Assembly (NCBI RefSeq): GCF_009617875.1
Contig: NZ_BLAV01000001.1
Coordinates: 5,022,001 to 5,086,000 of the forward strand
Length of the DNA stretch: 64,000 nucleotides
Direction: 5' to 3'
From: Prolixibacter sp. NT017
GTDB lineage: Bacteria; Bacteroidota; Bacteroidia; Bacteroidales; Prolixibacteraceae
Positions 1 to 9,500 of the stretch are shown here, piece after piece. A model generated the notes under the pieces. That model was not told the DNA's origin. It saw only the letters and a list, made by a program, of their open reading frames with translations, and searched no databases. Within the stretch, counting starts at the first letter, position 1; each line of letters begins with the position of its first letter. A program made the translations under genes and the position numbers.

Positions 1-17
1 ATGTTTTTCAGTTTTGC

Positions 18-1319
18 TTAATCAACCAGTACGGCCATGTTGCCGGTTGGATTGATGCCTGACAGTTTCACTTCCCTGATTTGATTGACCAGATCATCGT
101 GGAAGTCGGTTTCTACCTTGATGTAGTTTTCGGTCCATCCGGTAATTCGTGTCTTCGAGCGACTTTTCTCGAACAGCACCCGGTGGTTTTGTCCATCGTG
201 TTTCCGGTAGAAGTCTTTCAGTTTTTTGTCCGACAGTTCTTTCAATCTTTCCACTCTTCGTTTGCGTTCCGACATCGGGACCACGCCTTCAATCTTCAGG
301 GCACTGGTTTTCGAACGTTCGGAATAAGGGAACACGTGCAATTGCGAAATATCCAGACTTTCGATGAACCGGTACGACTCTTCAAACAGTTCATCCGATT
401 CGCCGTTCATGCCGGCAATTACGTCAACCCCGATGAAAGCATGGGGCAGCAATTCCTTGATCTTCTCCACGCGGTGGGCAAACAGTTCGCGGTTGTACTT
501 ACGTCCCATGAGTTCCAGCACTTCGTTGGTGCCGGCCTGCAACGGTATATGAAAATGCGGAGCAATCCGCTTCGAGCGGGCCACAAATTCGATAATATCG
601 TCGTTCAGCAAATTCGGCTCAATGGACGAAATGCGGATGCGGTCGACACTCTCGACTTCATCCAACGCCTGAACCAAATCGAAAAATGTATCGCCGGTGC
701 TTTGACCAAAATCGCCAATATTCACTCCTGTGAGAATAATCTCGCGGATTCCCTGTTCGCCGGCCCGTGTTGCTTCTTCCACCAGGCTGGCAATGCTTGG
801 ATTCCTACTTTTCCCGCGCGCCATGGGGATGGTACAGTAGGAGCAAAAATAATTACAACCGTCCTGTACCTTCAGGAAACTGCGGGTGCGATCGCCATAT
901 GAATACGCATGGTCGAACTTGTTGATGCGGGTGAAGGAGCAGTTGTGCACCTCGCCTCCCTTGTGTTTCTCAAGTCCATCGAGGTATTTGGTGATGTTGA
1001 ATTTGTCGTTGGCTCCCAACACCAGGTCAACCCCTTCGATCGATGCCACTTCGTCGGGCTTTAGCTGGGCATAACATCCCACCACTACAATAAATGCAGC
1101 GGGGTTCTGCCTAACAGCCTGACGAATGATGGCGCGGCTTTTCTTATCGGCGGTATCGGTTACCGAGCAGGTGTTGATAACGTAAACATCGGCCTTGTCC
1201 CTGAAACCGGTCCGGTTGAAGCCCATCTCCTGGAAAGAGCGGGCAATGGTGGACGTTTCCGAGAAGTTCAGTTTACATCCCAGTGTGGTAAAAGCTACTT
1301 TTTTTCCGTTGTAATTCAT
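18..1319 (-). CDS. mtaB: tRNA (t6A37) methylthiotransferase MtaB
   Basis: Radical-SAM enzyme that adds a methylthio group to t6A at position 37 of ANN-decoding tRNAs, giving ms2t6A, in the cytoplasm. The N-terminal UPF0004 domain shows its three cluster cysteines at residues 15 (TLGCKLN), 51 and 82. The radical-SAM CxxxCxxC motif is C155, C159 and C162. The C-terminal region fits a TRAM RNA-binding domain. The 433-residue length suits MtaB, and the GCKLN start separates it from MiaB and RimO. It starts at ATG 1319. The upstream leader (reading leftwards) holds an 8-bp hairpin at 1375-1402. Family assignment is firm; the exact substrate is inferred from subfamily resemblance. Confidence 0.93.
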   Translation of the reverse strand: MNYNGKKVAFTTLGCKLNFSETSTIARSFQEMGFNRTGFRDKADVYVINTCSVTDTADKKSRAIIRQAVRQNPAAFIVVVGCYAQLKPDEVASIEGVDLVLGANDKFNITKYLDGLEKHKGGEVHNCSFTRINKFDHAYSYGDRTRSFLKVQDGCNYFCSYCTIPMARGKSRNPSIASLVEEATRAGEQGIREIILTGVNIGDFGQSTGDTFFDLVQALDEVESVDRIRISSIEPNLLNDDIIEFVARSKRIAPHFHIPLQAGTNEVLELMGRKYNRELFAHRVEKIKELLPHAFIGVDVIAGMNGESDELFEESYRFIESLDISQLHVFPYSERSKTSALKIEGVVPMSERKRRVERLKELSDKKLKDFYRKHDGQNHRVLFEKSRSKTRITGWTENYIKVETDFHDDLVNQIREVKLSGINPTGNMAVLVD

Positions 1320-1519
1320 TCCTCTCTCGCTTCAAATCTGCCCGGAGACAGTCAACGTTTTCTCATACTTTATACCTGAAAAACAGTGAAAAGGTTTTCA
1401 GGATAAAATCGTCTTTTATTGACGGCGCAAAACTACAAAAATAATTTTGAAGGAGGTGGAATGGGGTGGGGTTCATTTATTTCAATGGCGATAAAATATC
1501 AGAAGGAGGGAGTTTTTGC

Positions 1520-1845
1520 ATAATTTCAACGACAATAATTCGTCAGGAGCGGGCTGATTGAAAATTTCAACGACGAGAAATCACGAAAAGTGGACCAGTT
1601 GAAAATTTCAACAGCAAGAATCAGTCAAGAATTTCCGAATTAAAAATTTCAGCAGCCTGAAATATTCAGAAATGGACCAATTGAAAATTTCAGCAACCTG
1701 AATTTGTCAAAAGTAGATGAATTGAAAATTTCAACGCCAAGAAATCACGACAAATGGACCGATTGAAAATTTCAGCAGCAAGAATCAGTCAAGAATTTCC
1801 GAATTGAAAATTTTAACAACCTGAAATGACCAGGAAATAAGCTTC
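1520..1845. repeat. 41-bp tandem repeat array, 7 full units plus a partial
   Basis: Units begin at 1520, 1561, 1602, 1643, 1684, 1725 and 1766, each exactly 41 bp, with a degenerate eighth starting at 1807. Most units open with AAAATTTCA and end in TTG, so junctions form the 13-bp palindrome TTGAAAATTTCAA or close variants. The rest of the unit diverges, but units 2 and 6 and units 3 and 7 are much more alike than neighbours, giving a 164-bp higher-order period. The unit length is not a multiple of three and no protein frame runs through. A CRISPR is ruled out because repeat and 'spacer' parts recur together. Confidence 0.9.
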
Positions 1846-1870
1846 TTCCCGAATAAGCTTTCATAGAAAT

Positions 1871-1902
1871 GCAAAGACCAGAGTTGATGCTCTGGTCTTT
1901 GC
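1871..1902 (-). terminator. Terminator downstream of the PIN-PhoH gene
   Basis: Perfect 13-bp stem GCAAAGACCAGAG at 1871-1883, loop TTGATG, and the complementary arm at 1890-1902. It lies 35 bp past the stop codon of the leftward PhoH gene. There is no long U tract, so it may act partly as a 3'-end stabiliser. Confidence 0.7.
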
Positions 1903-1936
1903 TAGTCAAATTATAGGTAAAAGGAGTTCGAAGAAA

Positions 1937-3259
1937 TCAAAGTAAATCGCTGGCCAACTCGGCAAGGTAGCTGCGTTCGCCTTTCACCAGGTTGATGTGT
2001 GCAAACAGGTCCTGGCCTTTCATCTTGTCGGTGAGGAAAGCCAGCCCGTTCGACTGCATGTCGAGGTAAGGCGAGTCGATTTGCATGATGTCGCCGGTGA
2101 ACACCATCTTGGTTCCTTCGCCGGCACGGGTGATGATCGTCTTCACTTCATGCGGCGTAAGGTTCTGCGCTTCATCGATGATGAAGAAGCAGTTGGAGAG
2201 ACTCCGTCCCCTGATGAAGGCAAGTGCCGAAATCACCAAACGTTCATCCTTCTGCAGCTCTTCAATGAGCTGAACCTCTGTGCTGCGTGGGTTAAAGCTT
2301 TTCTTAATCACCGCCAGATTATCGAAAAGTGGTTGCATGTAAGGCGAGACCTTTTCTTCGGCGTCTCCCGGAAGGAAACCCAAATCGCGGTTACTTAGCG
2401 CTACAATGGGACGTGCCAGCAGTGTTGTGTCATACACTTTGTGCTGTGCGATGGCAGCGGCCAGGGCCAGCAGGGTTTTTCCGGTTCCCGCTTTCCCCGT
2501 AAGGGCAATCAGTTTGATTTCCGGATTTAACAGGGCGTCCAGTGAAAAGGTTTGCTCTGCATTGCGCGGTTTAATGCCGTAAGCGGAGTGTTTGTCGACT
2601 CGTTTGATGGTTCTGGTAAATGGATCGAAATGAGCCAGGGCACTGGAACGGTTGCCTTTCAAAATCAGGTATTCGTTGGCGAAAGGTGAGTCTCCTATCC
2701 CGGCTTCTTCCAGTGTAAGCGATTTGTTGTCGTATAATTTGGCGATCAGTTCGTCGTCATATTCACTCATTTCGCGGATGCCTTCGTAAAGTACGTTGAC
2801 ATCGGAAATCTTATCGTTTTTGTAATCTTCCGACTCAATGTGCAGCGATTTGGCTTTCATCCGCAGATTGACATCCTTGGTCACAAAGATGGTTTTCCTT
2901 TCGGGGTATTTATCCCGGATGGCTTCGGCTATCGCCAGAATACGGTGGTCGGGAATGTCATCGCGGAAGGATTCTCTCATCTGTTTGGAAAAAGGCTTTC
3001 CGGTTTCGATAATCAGTTTGCCTTTCTTGGGGCCGAGAGATAATCCTCCATTGAATAAATCGTCGCCGACAATTTCGTCCAGGATGCGCACAAACTGACG
3101 GGCCTGGAAGTTAATCTGATCACTGCCTCGCTTGAACTTGTCCAGCTCTTCCAATACCGTGATCGGGATGACTACATCGTTGTCTTCGAAATTGTAAATA
3201 CACTTGTGATCATGCAAGATGACGTTAGTGTCGAGGACGAATACTTTTGCTTGAGTCAT
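1937..3259 (-). CDS. PIN domain and PhoH-family ATPase
   Basis: Cytoplasmic protein combining an N-terminal PIN nuclease-like domain (about residues 4-150, with the LDTNV motif around D10) and a C-terminal PhoH ATPase domain (about 228-440). The PhoH part shows Walker A GKAGTGKT at 255-262 and a DEAQN Walker B near 360. The architecture matches the PhoH2/YlaK group, for which RNA unwinding and cleavage activity has been described; the role here is inferred. The 440-residue length is normal. It is divergent from folC across about 110 bp and is followed by a strong hairpin and the 41-bp repeat array. Confidence 0.9.
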   Translation of the reverse strand: MTQAKVFVLDTNVILHDHKCIYNFEDNDVVIPITVLEELDKFKRGSDQINFQARQFVRILDEIVGDDLFNGGLSLGPKKGKLIIETGKPFSKQMRESFRDDIPDHRILAIAEAIRDKYPERKTIFVTKDVNLRMKAKSLHIESEDYKNDKISDVNVLYEGIREMSEYDDELIAKLYDNKSLTLEEAGIGDSPFANEYLILKGNRSSALAHFDPFTRTIKRVDKHSAYGIKPRNAEQTFSLDALLNPEIKLIALTGKAGTGKTLLALAAAIAQHKVYDTTLLARPIVALSNRDLGFLPGDAEEKVSPYMQPLFDNLAVIKKSFNPRSTEVQLIEELQKDERLVISALAFIRGRSLSNCFFIIDEAQNLTPHEVKTIITRAGEGTKMVFTGDIMQIDSPYLDMQSNGLAFLTDKMKGQDLFAHINLVKGERSYLAELASDLL

Positions 3260-3371
3260 ATTCGTAGGGTTTCAAGGGTTTGCTTTTAAAGGTAGTATTT
3301 TTTGTATCCGGTGTACGGCAGGTCGGAATGATTTTACGAACTTTAACCCGTTGATAAATTCTTTTCACATT

Positions 3372-4670
3372 ATGGACAGATTTGAAGCGACACTGAGATA
3401 TTTATACGAGCAATTGCCTTTTTATCAAAGGAAAGGCCCAGCTGCGTATAAAAATAACCTGGATAATACGCTGGCGCTGGACGAACTTTACGGTCATCCG
3501 CACCGATTATTTCGAAGTGTTCATGTGGCAGGAACGAACGGAAAGGGTTCGGTTTCTCATATGCTGGCAAGTGTGCTCCAGGAAGCCGGTTACCGGGTCG
3601 GTTTATACACTTCGCCGCATCTGAAGGATTTCAGGGAACGCATTCGCGTGAATGGTGTGAAAATTCCGAAAGAGGAGGTGGTGCGCTTTGTCGACGATTT
3701 CATGGCCCGAAACCAGTTGAACAAGATGGAGCCGTCGTTTTTTGAGTTGACGGTGGCTATGGCGTTTGACTATTTTGCCCGCGAACGGATCGATATTGCA
3801 GTGGTGGAAGTTGGTTTGGGCGGTCGTCTCGATTCAACAAACATCATCACCCCGGAAGTGTCCGTTATCACGAATATCAGTCTTGACCATGTGGCATTGC
3901 TTGGAAATTCATTAACCGAAATTGCCGGTGAGAAGGCCGGTATTATGAAGAGTGGGATTCCGACAGTGGTGGGCGAGACTATGAATGAAACGGCTCCGGT
4001 TTTCACCGAAAGGGCCGAAAAGTTAGATGTTCCGCTTCAATTCGCCGATCAACTTTACCAGACAGGTTATTCGATGGCTTCGCCCGAAGGGAAGCAACTG
4101 TTCAATGTGCGCTACAATAACACTATTCGTTACGAGCAGCTTCCGCTCGATTTACTGGGGCAGTACCAGGGGCGCAACCTCTGTACTGCACTGGCAGCTG
4201 TCGACGTATTGAAAGAACGGGGCTGGAGCATTTCCGATGAAGCGCTGTACCGGGGAATGGAACAGTTGGTTAAAAACACTGGCTTGTTAGGCCGCTGGCA
4301 GATTTTGGGTGCTAATCCGCGCATTGTTTGCGATACGGGACATAACGAGGCCGGAATTCGTGAAGTGGTACACCAGATTCATCAAACGCCTTACAAAAAG
4401 CTTCATTTTGTGCTGGGAATGGTGAATGATAAGGATGTGATAAGTGTTTTGCGGCTCTTGCCGAAGGACGCCGATTACTATTTTACGAAAGCCTCTATTC
4501 CAAGAGCGATGTCGGAAAATATGCTGGAACTGAAAGCGGCTGATGCAGGACTGAAAGGACAAAAATATCCGACTGTTATTGAGGCGTTAATGGCAGCCAA
4601 AGAAAATGCCGGACCAGATGATATGATTTTCGTTGGCGGAAGTACTTTCGTGGTAGCCGAAGTGATCTGA
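3372..4670 (+). CDS. folC: Bifunctional folylpolyglutamate synthase / dihydrofolate synthase
   Basis: Mur-ligase-fold enzyme that adds glutamate to dihydropteroate and to reduced folates in the cytoplasm. The P-loop GTNGKGS lies at residues 54-60. The central VVEVGLGGRLDSTN and ITNISLDHVALLG segments are family hallmarks. The open frame extends to a TTG at 3351, but the ATG at 3372 places MDRFEATLRYLY at the normal N-terminus and gives 432 residues. It stands alone, divergent from the PhoH gene and convergent with the tRNA-Val cluster, with a bidirectional hairpin between them. Confidence 0.94.
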   Translation: MDRFEATLRYLYEQLPFYQRKGPAAYKNNLDNTLALDELYGHPHRLFRSVHVAGTNGKGSVSHMLASVLQEAGYRVGLYTSPHLKDFRERIRVNGVKIPKEEVVRFVDDFMARNQLNKMEPSFFELTVAMAFDYFARERIDIAVVEVGLGGRLDSTNIITPEVSVITNISLDHVALLGNSLTEIAGEKAGIMKSGIPTVVGETMNETAPVFTERAEKLDVPLQFADQLYQTGYSMASPEGKQLFNVRYNNTIRYEQLPLDLLGQYQGRNLCTALAAVDVLKERGWSISDEALYRGMEQLVKNTGLLGRWQILGANPRIVCDTGHNEAGIREVVHQIHQTPYKKLHFVLGMVNDKDVISVLRLLPKDADYYFTKASIPRAMSENMLELKAADAGLKGQKYPTVIEALMAAKENAGPDDMIFVGGSTFVVAEVI

Positions 4671-4696
4671 TTTATTCTTTCCGGAAGGGTATAAAA

Positions 4697-4724
4697 AAAG
4701 GATTCCACAAACGTGAAATCCTTT
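4697..4724. terminator. Bidirectional terminator between folC and the tRNA-Val cluster
   Basis: Stem AAAGGATT at 4697-4704 pairs with AATCCTTT at 4717-4724, with further pairing of CAC and GTG inside after a bulge. A run of seven A at 4693-4699 gives a U tract for transcripts of the leftward tRNA cluster. The hairpin can also end folC. Confidence 0.75.
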
Positions 4725-4727
4725 AAG

Positions 4728-4802
4728 TGGGAACTGCTGGATTCGAACCAGCGACCCTCTGCTTGTAAGGCAGATGCTCTGAACCAACTGAGCTAAGCTC
4801 CC
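4728..4802 (-). tRNA. tRNA-Val(TAC), copy 3 of 3
   Basis: The reverse complement folds as a cloverleaf with 7-bp acceptor stem GGGAGCT/AGTTCCC, D arm, anticodon loop CTTACAA (anticodon TAC, decoding GUA) and T loop TTCGAAT. No CCA is encoded. The sequence is identical to the two copies at higher coordinates, and the gene is the last transcribed. Confidence 0.96.
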
Positions 4803-4831
4803 GAAAGAAATAAAATCCTAATATGAACGTG

Positions 4832-4906
4832 TGGGAACTGCTGGATTCGAACCAGCGACCCTCTGCTTGTAAGGCAGATGCTCTGAACCAACTGAGCTAA
4901 GCTCCC
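4832..4906 (-). tRNA. tRNA-Val(TAC), copy 2 of 3
   Basis: Same 75-nt cloverleaf with TAC anticodon. It is separated from its neighbours by 29- and 28-bp spacers that are themselves almost identical, showing tandem duplication of a unit of about 104 bp. Confidence 0.96.
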
Positions 4907-4934
4907 GAAAAAATAAAATCCTAATATGAACGTG

Positions 4935-5009
4935 TGGGAACTGCTGGATTCGAACCAGCGACCCTCTGCTTGTAAGGCAGATGCTCTGAACCAACTGAGC
5001 TAAGCTCCC
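4935..5009 (-). tRNA. tRNA-Val(TAC), copy 1 of 3
   Basis: First gene of the leftward tRNA cluster, with the same 75-nt sequence, TAC anticodon and no encoded CCA. The promoter should lie in the AT-rich stretch just above 5010. Confidence 0.96.
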
Positions 5010-5183
5010 GCTTTCGTTAAAAGCGTTGCAAATATAGATTTTTTTTGTTTCCTGCAAAAACAGAAGACAAACTTTTTAGCCGATTTATTGCTATACCCGA
5101 TTTCCGAAACGCCTTATTCTGCCTACTTTTTTCGCAAGATTCTCACAAGTAATAAATTGGAAACTACAGATGATAATTTCTTT

Positions 5184-5978
5184 CTAAAAATCCGAAGGTA
5201 ATTCCTTGATGTGTTTTAACCTGATGTTGCGGATGAACAACTCGCCACCTTCCGATTGTAACTGGATTTTGCCTTGTACCAGGGGAAGTAATTCCTTGTT
5301 CACCCATTTACGCGAGTCGTAACTCACCATGTTCACTTTGCCGTTGATAACATGAACCGAAGTGCTGCCGAAGCAATACAGATCGATGGTGTTCCATTCG
5401 CCCAGCGGTTTTTCGTAGTCAGCACTTTTCGAACAAATTTTGGCCACTTCGTCATTGCCAAAAGCGACCCGGGCTTCTCCCGCCTGGTAGATGTATTGGT
5501 CTCCATTTTTTACTGCAGGAATTTTATTGTAGGTGTCGCCCATGCAATACAGATCGCCCAAATCGCCATGTTTCATTTGCAATTCATGTGAGTTCATCCA
5601 TACATCGAGGGCTGTGCCAAACGGACCGTAACTGTGATAAAGCAATCCGGAGTTACGTTGAGAGAAAACAAGCTTTCCCCATTTAAACTCGAGATGAAGG
5701 TGATAATTTTCATATGAATTTCGGGTGGCCAGTGAGGCGTTAACCTCCCCCGATATCCTGATGGCCGGTTGCCCGTCTTCTTTTACGACCGAGAAAATCT
5801 TCATCGGGTCTTTTTTAATACCTAACGGAGTTCCTCCTTTTTCCAGGGGACCTACGTAGGTTTCCCAACCTTTCAGGTTTTTGCCATTGAACAGTGAGCG
5901 CCAGCCGGCATTCGATTGTGCTTCAGCCTGCGTGAAACACCCGGCGATTAGAACGAAAATCAGAAATATTTTTGTCAT
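5184..5978 (-). CDS. DUF1080 (3-keto-disaccharide hydrolase-like) lipoprotein
   Basis: Secreted protein of the DUF1080 family, a concanavalin-like jelly-roll fold; some members hydrolyse 3-keto-glycosides. The start is ATG 5978 (a TTG three codons earlier is less likely). The N-terminus has a hydrophobic segment ending in LIAGC, which reads as a lipobox, although cleavage after AEAQ by signal peptidase I is also possible. Typical family text follows: WRSLFNGKNLKGWE near the N-terminus, LEFKWG in the middle, and an ending in IRNIRLKHI. At 264 residues it is a single domain with nothing fused. No glycan-utilisation neighbours are present, so the substrate cannot be inferred. Confidence 0.85.
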   Translation of the reverse strand: MTKIFLIFVLIAGCFTQAEAQSNAGWRSLFNGKNLKGWETYVGPLEKGGTPLGIKKDPMKIFSVVKEDGQPAIRISGEVNASLATRNSYENYHLHLEFKWGKLVFSQRNSGLLYHSYGPFGTALDVWMNSHELQMKHGDLGDLYCMGDTYNKIPAVKNGDQYIYQAGEARVAFGNDEVAKICSKSADYEKPLGEWNTIDLYCFGSTSVHVINGKVNMVSYDSRKWVNKELLPLVQGKIQLQSEGGELFIRNIRLKHIKELPSDF

Positions 5979-6010
5979 GATGATCAAGGTTAGTCTGTCT
6001 GGGAAGGTAC

Positions 6011-6041
6011 AAAAAAAAACTGCCTCAGTTTTGAGGCAGTT
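6011..6041 (-). terminator. Terminator of the small HTH gene
   Basis: Ten-bp stem AACTGCCTCA (6018-6027) and TGAGGCAGTT (6032-6041) around a GTTT loop. Read leftwards it is followed by a run of T, a textbook intrinsic terminator for the gene at 6068-6322. Confidence 0.88.
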
Positions 6042-6067
6042 AATGGATTTTTTTCTTCTTAATGTTT

Positions 6068-6322
6068 CTATACTTCGTGCTGATGAAGAATTTCTTCCGC
6101 TTTTTCGAGAATGGTTGTATCATCTAAAAGTACGACACCGCCATTGGGGCCTTGTTCAAGGTGAATTCCAACTGCTTTTCCTTTTTCGTAATTTGCTCCG
6201 CCGAAATAGTTCCTGACGGTCTCAACCTCAATGCCTAATTCTTCGGCAATGTGGTGGATGGCACCGTCAGGCAAACTGTCTTTAATTTTTCTCAGCTCGT
6301 TGAAGGTTATTTTCTTTGTCAT
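6068..6322 (-). CDS. Small putative HTH DNA-binding protein
   Basis: An 84-residue protein with a likely helix-turn-helix at about residues 20-42 (AIHHIAEELGIEVETVRNYF), then a short beta-rich segment containing GPNGGVVLLDD and an acidic C-terminal helix. It is a stand-alone gene with its own strong terminator and an ATG start at 6322. I recognise it as a Bacteroidota-type small conserved protein, not a named regulator. DNA binding is inferred from the helix pattern alone and targets are unknown. Confidence 0.7.
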   Translation of the reverse strand: MTKKITFNELRKIKDSLPDGAIHHIAEELGIEVETVRNYFGGANYEKGKAVGIHLEQGPNGGVVLLDDTTILEKAEEILHQHEV

Positions 6323-6502
6323 AGCGGTAGGATTTTATCTTGTTAATAATAAGATTTTGGAAGTAAAATATGTATCACCTTAAAAATAAAATTAAATATT
6401 TAATAACCCAATGGTAACGTCAAAACCTATTCTACTTTTAAGTGAAATTTACATTTATTAACAAAGAAAAATCGTGTCCTTCCATAAGCAAATTGCAGAA
6501 AA

Positions 6503-9500
6503 TCAGAATGGTGGGTTTTGCACAGGTGGATAGCCACCCTCTTCTTCCTGCGAATGTTTTAAAACATGTTTCTCTTCGTTGTATTCGTTTTTTAATCCTC
6601 GCTTAAGCGCATCATAGACAGCCTGATGAAGACGTGGGCGTAAGTTCAGCTCGTAGAGCTTCCGGTCGTTACGTGTCGGGTAAACCCGGTTGGAAAAGAA
6701 CATGAATAGAAGACCATTTTCCGGGTCGGCCCATGCAAATGTTCCGGTAAAGCCGCTATGTCCAAAACTTGCCGCACTAGATGACGGCGCCGGGTAAGCT
6801 TCGTCAATCGTTTTTTCGCTGTTGTCAATCAGCGGTTTGTCAAATCCAAGGCCTCGCCGGTTGTCGTTGTCGGGAAACTGGCAACGGGTCCATTCCTTCA
6901 TCGTTGCTTCGCTGATATAACGCTTCCCGCCGTATTCGCCATAGTTCAGGTACAACTGAATGATTTTGGCCGCATCGTTGATGTCGCCAAAAAGCCCTGC
7001 ATTACCCGATACGCCGCCCATCATGGCTGCACCTTCGTCGTGTACAAATCCTTGAATCTGACGGTGCCGGAAGAACGTGTCGTCTTCGGTTGGTATCATC
7101 CGGTTGATGGGGTATTTCAGGTATGGATTGTACGTAACCGTTGAGGCACCCAGCGGTCCGTAGAAGTTTTCATGTATGTACTTCTGGTAATTTTCTCCGG
7201 TCAGATTCGAGATGATTTTCGGGTAGAGATAAAAGGTCAAGCCGGAGTATACATACGCCTTCTTAGGTAATAGTGGCGATTTATCGATATCGGAATAAAT
7301 GGTGTCGATAAAGCTGTGATTCAGGTACATGTTGTCGCTTATGCGAAGCGAGTATTTCCGCGTGGGACGATGCCGGATGTAGCCGTGTTTGAAGCGGCCA
7401 TTGGGCTTAACAATACTTCTCCAGTAAGGAATCCACGCTTCCAGTTGTCCTTGGTGAGCCAGAATATCTCGTATTCCGATATTGGCTTTGTTGGTATTAT
7501 TCCACTCAGGCCAGTATTTCGAGAATTTATCGTCGACATTGAATTTTCCTTCGTCAGCCAGTTTCATCAGTGCCGGTAAAGGGCCTGTTATTTTGGTCAA
7601 AGAAGCAAAATCGTATATGTCGGTCGGTTTTACCGGAACCTGATTTTTGTATGTTCTGTAACCGTAGCATTTATGGAAGAAAACTTTTCCGTTTTTCGCC
7701 AGTAAAATCTGACAGCCGGGATATGCTTTCTGCGTAAGCCCGATGTTCACCAGCGAATCAATTCGCTGGTCGAGGTAATGCGAATCGATGCCAACTGCTT
7801 CGGGAATAGTATAAGAGAAACGCCCAAGTGCTTTGGTCTGAATCCCGGTTCCTACCGGGAAAAACTTGTTCAGCGTAACCGGCAGTTTTCCTTTGGCAGG
7901 AATTCCTCCGAAAATCAGTTGAGCGGCCAGACTCTCTGCATCATCTGTTTCCTGGTAAGCCATGATGACGGAACGGGCGTCGTTGAGGTCTCGGAATGCG
8001 TTGGCAGCGTATGCATTCCCAAACAATACCACGACAGAATTGTCCATTTTGCTGATGATGTTCGTCACATCGAGCTGAACCTGGGTGAGATGGAAGTTGT
8101 TTTCCGGAGTCATCCAGAAATTATTGACTGCCGCAATCACCAGGTTGTAGTTTTTTAGCTGAGGCAAGAGTTTTTGAAGTGATTTCAGCGGGGCATTTTT
8201 GTCGATGTGAAAATTGTCGACCTGAAGGTATTGCCCCACCGCTTTTTGAAAAGCCGTGCCGTAATCGCGGCCGATGCTCACAGTTGCAATATGCAATGTG
8301 TCGAGGTTCTGAAGCGGAAGGAGATTGCCTTTGTTTTGTAATAGCGTGAGGCTTTCTTTGGTCAGTTCACGTGACGTCAGTCGGTAAAGCGGATTTGTTA
8401 AATCCTCATATAAACTGTCCGTTTGTACGGGGTGCCAGTTGTTCAGTCCGGTCCAGCGTTTCACCATCAATACCTTCCGGCACTTTTGGTCAATTTCTTC
8501 TTTGGTGAGTATCCCTTTTCTCACTGCCTTTTTAATGGCTTTTATGGCAGCTTTCGGATCGGTGACAAATTCCAGCACATCATTGCCCGCAGCCAAAGCC
8601 ATCACATCCGCAGTTCCGGGAGGACCTTTTACGCTGGCGCCTTTCATGTTCATCGCATCGGTCACGGTGAGGCCCTGAAATTCCAGTTCGTCGTGAAGCA
8701 GCTTGCCGGTGATAGGATTCGAAAGTGACGCCGGAGTTCCTGTTGAATCCAATGCCGGCACATCAAGGTGTCCTACCATGATGCCGCCAACACCTGCATA
8801 AATCAGCCGGTGAAAAGGCATTATTTCCAATGTGTCAAGACGTTCTTTGCCGAAAGGAATAACCGGAAGTGTTTTGTGTGAATCTTTTTCGGTATCTCCA
8901 TGACCTGGAAAATGTTTGGCGGTCGGAAGAATGTTTTCCTCTTGCATGCCCAGCGCATACATCATCGCTTTGCGGGTGACGTTCTCCACGTTCTGTCCGT
9001 ACGAACGGTAACCAATGATGGGATTTTCCGGATTGTTGTTCACGTCGGCTACGGGGGCAAAGTTCACCTGCATGCCCATTTGTTTACATTGCTGACCAAT
9101 GTCTTTTCCCATTTGATAAACCAATGAATCATCCTGAACGGCTCCAACGGCCATCGCTACCGGGTAGCTAATGCAACTGTCGAGCCGCATTCCCAGCCCG
9201 TTTTCAGCGTCGATGCCGATTAATAAGGGAACCTTTGATGCCTGTTGGTATTTATTTGTTAGTTCTGCCTGTCGAATGGGCCCTCCCTGGAAAAAGACCA
9301 GCCCTCCAATTTTATTCTCGGCAATTTGTTGCAAAATCTCCTGGGTGTGTGCCTCATCTTTGTTCGAATAGGCCGCAACAGTTATCAGCTGACCAATCTT
9401 CTCTTCGAAGCTGAGAGAGTTGAAGACCGAGTCGACCCACGCATCGTTTTCGTATGCGTAGAATGGCGGTCGGACTGGATTGGCGGCTTGATTCATAACA

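Larger units (their letters stand above)
1320..1936. other. Intergenic region: mtaB leader, 41-bp repeats, phoH terminator
   Basis: No convincing reading frame is present. From right to left it holds the terminator of the PhoH gene (1871-1902), the 41-bp tandem array (about 1520-1845) and about 170 bp upstream of mtaB. The mtaB side has a hairpin with stem arms 1375-1382 and 1395-1402. Two sites resembling the Bacteroidota -7 element on the minus strand (TAGTTTTG at 1428-1435, TATTTTTG at 1436-1443) could serve mtaB, but neither has a TTG at the right distance. Confidence 0.6.

Noticed and set aside
81..902. 273-residue frame opposite mtaB
   Set aside because: Antisense shadow of a strongly supported radical-SAM gene, without domain features.
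1520..1845. CRISPR array
   Set aside because: Units are contiguous 41-bp repeats with no unique spacers, and related units recur as whole units; no cas genes are nearby.
4818..5057. Protein frame across the tRNA-Val cluster
   Set aside because: It translates tRNA sequence and its repeats; the cloverleaf folds explain the region.
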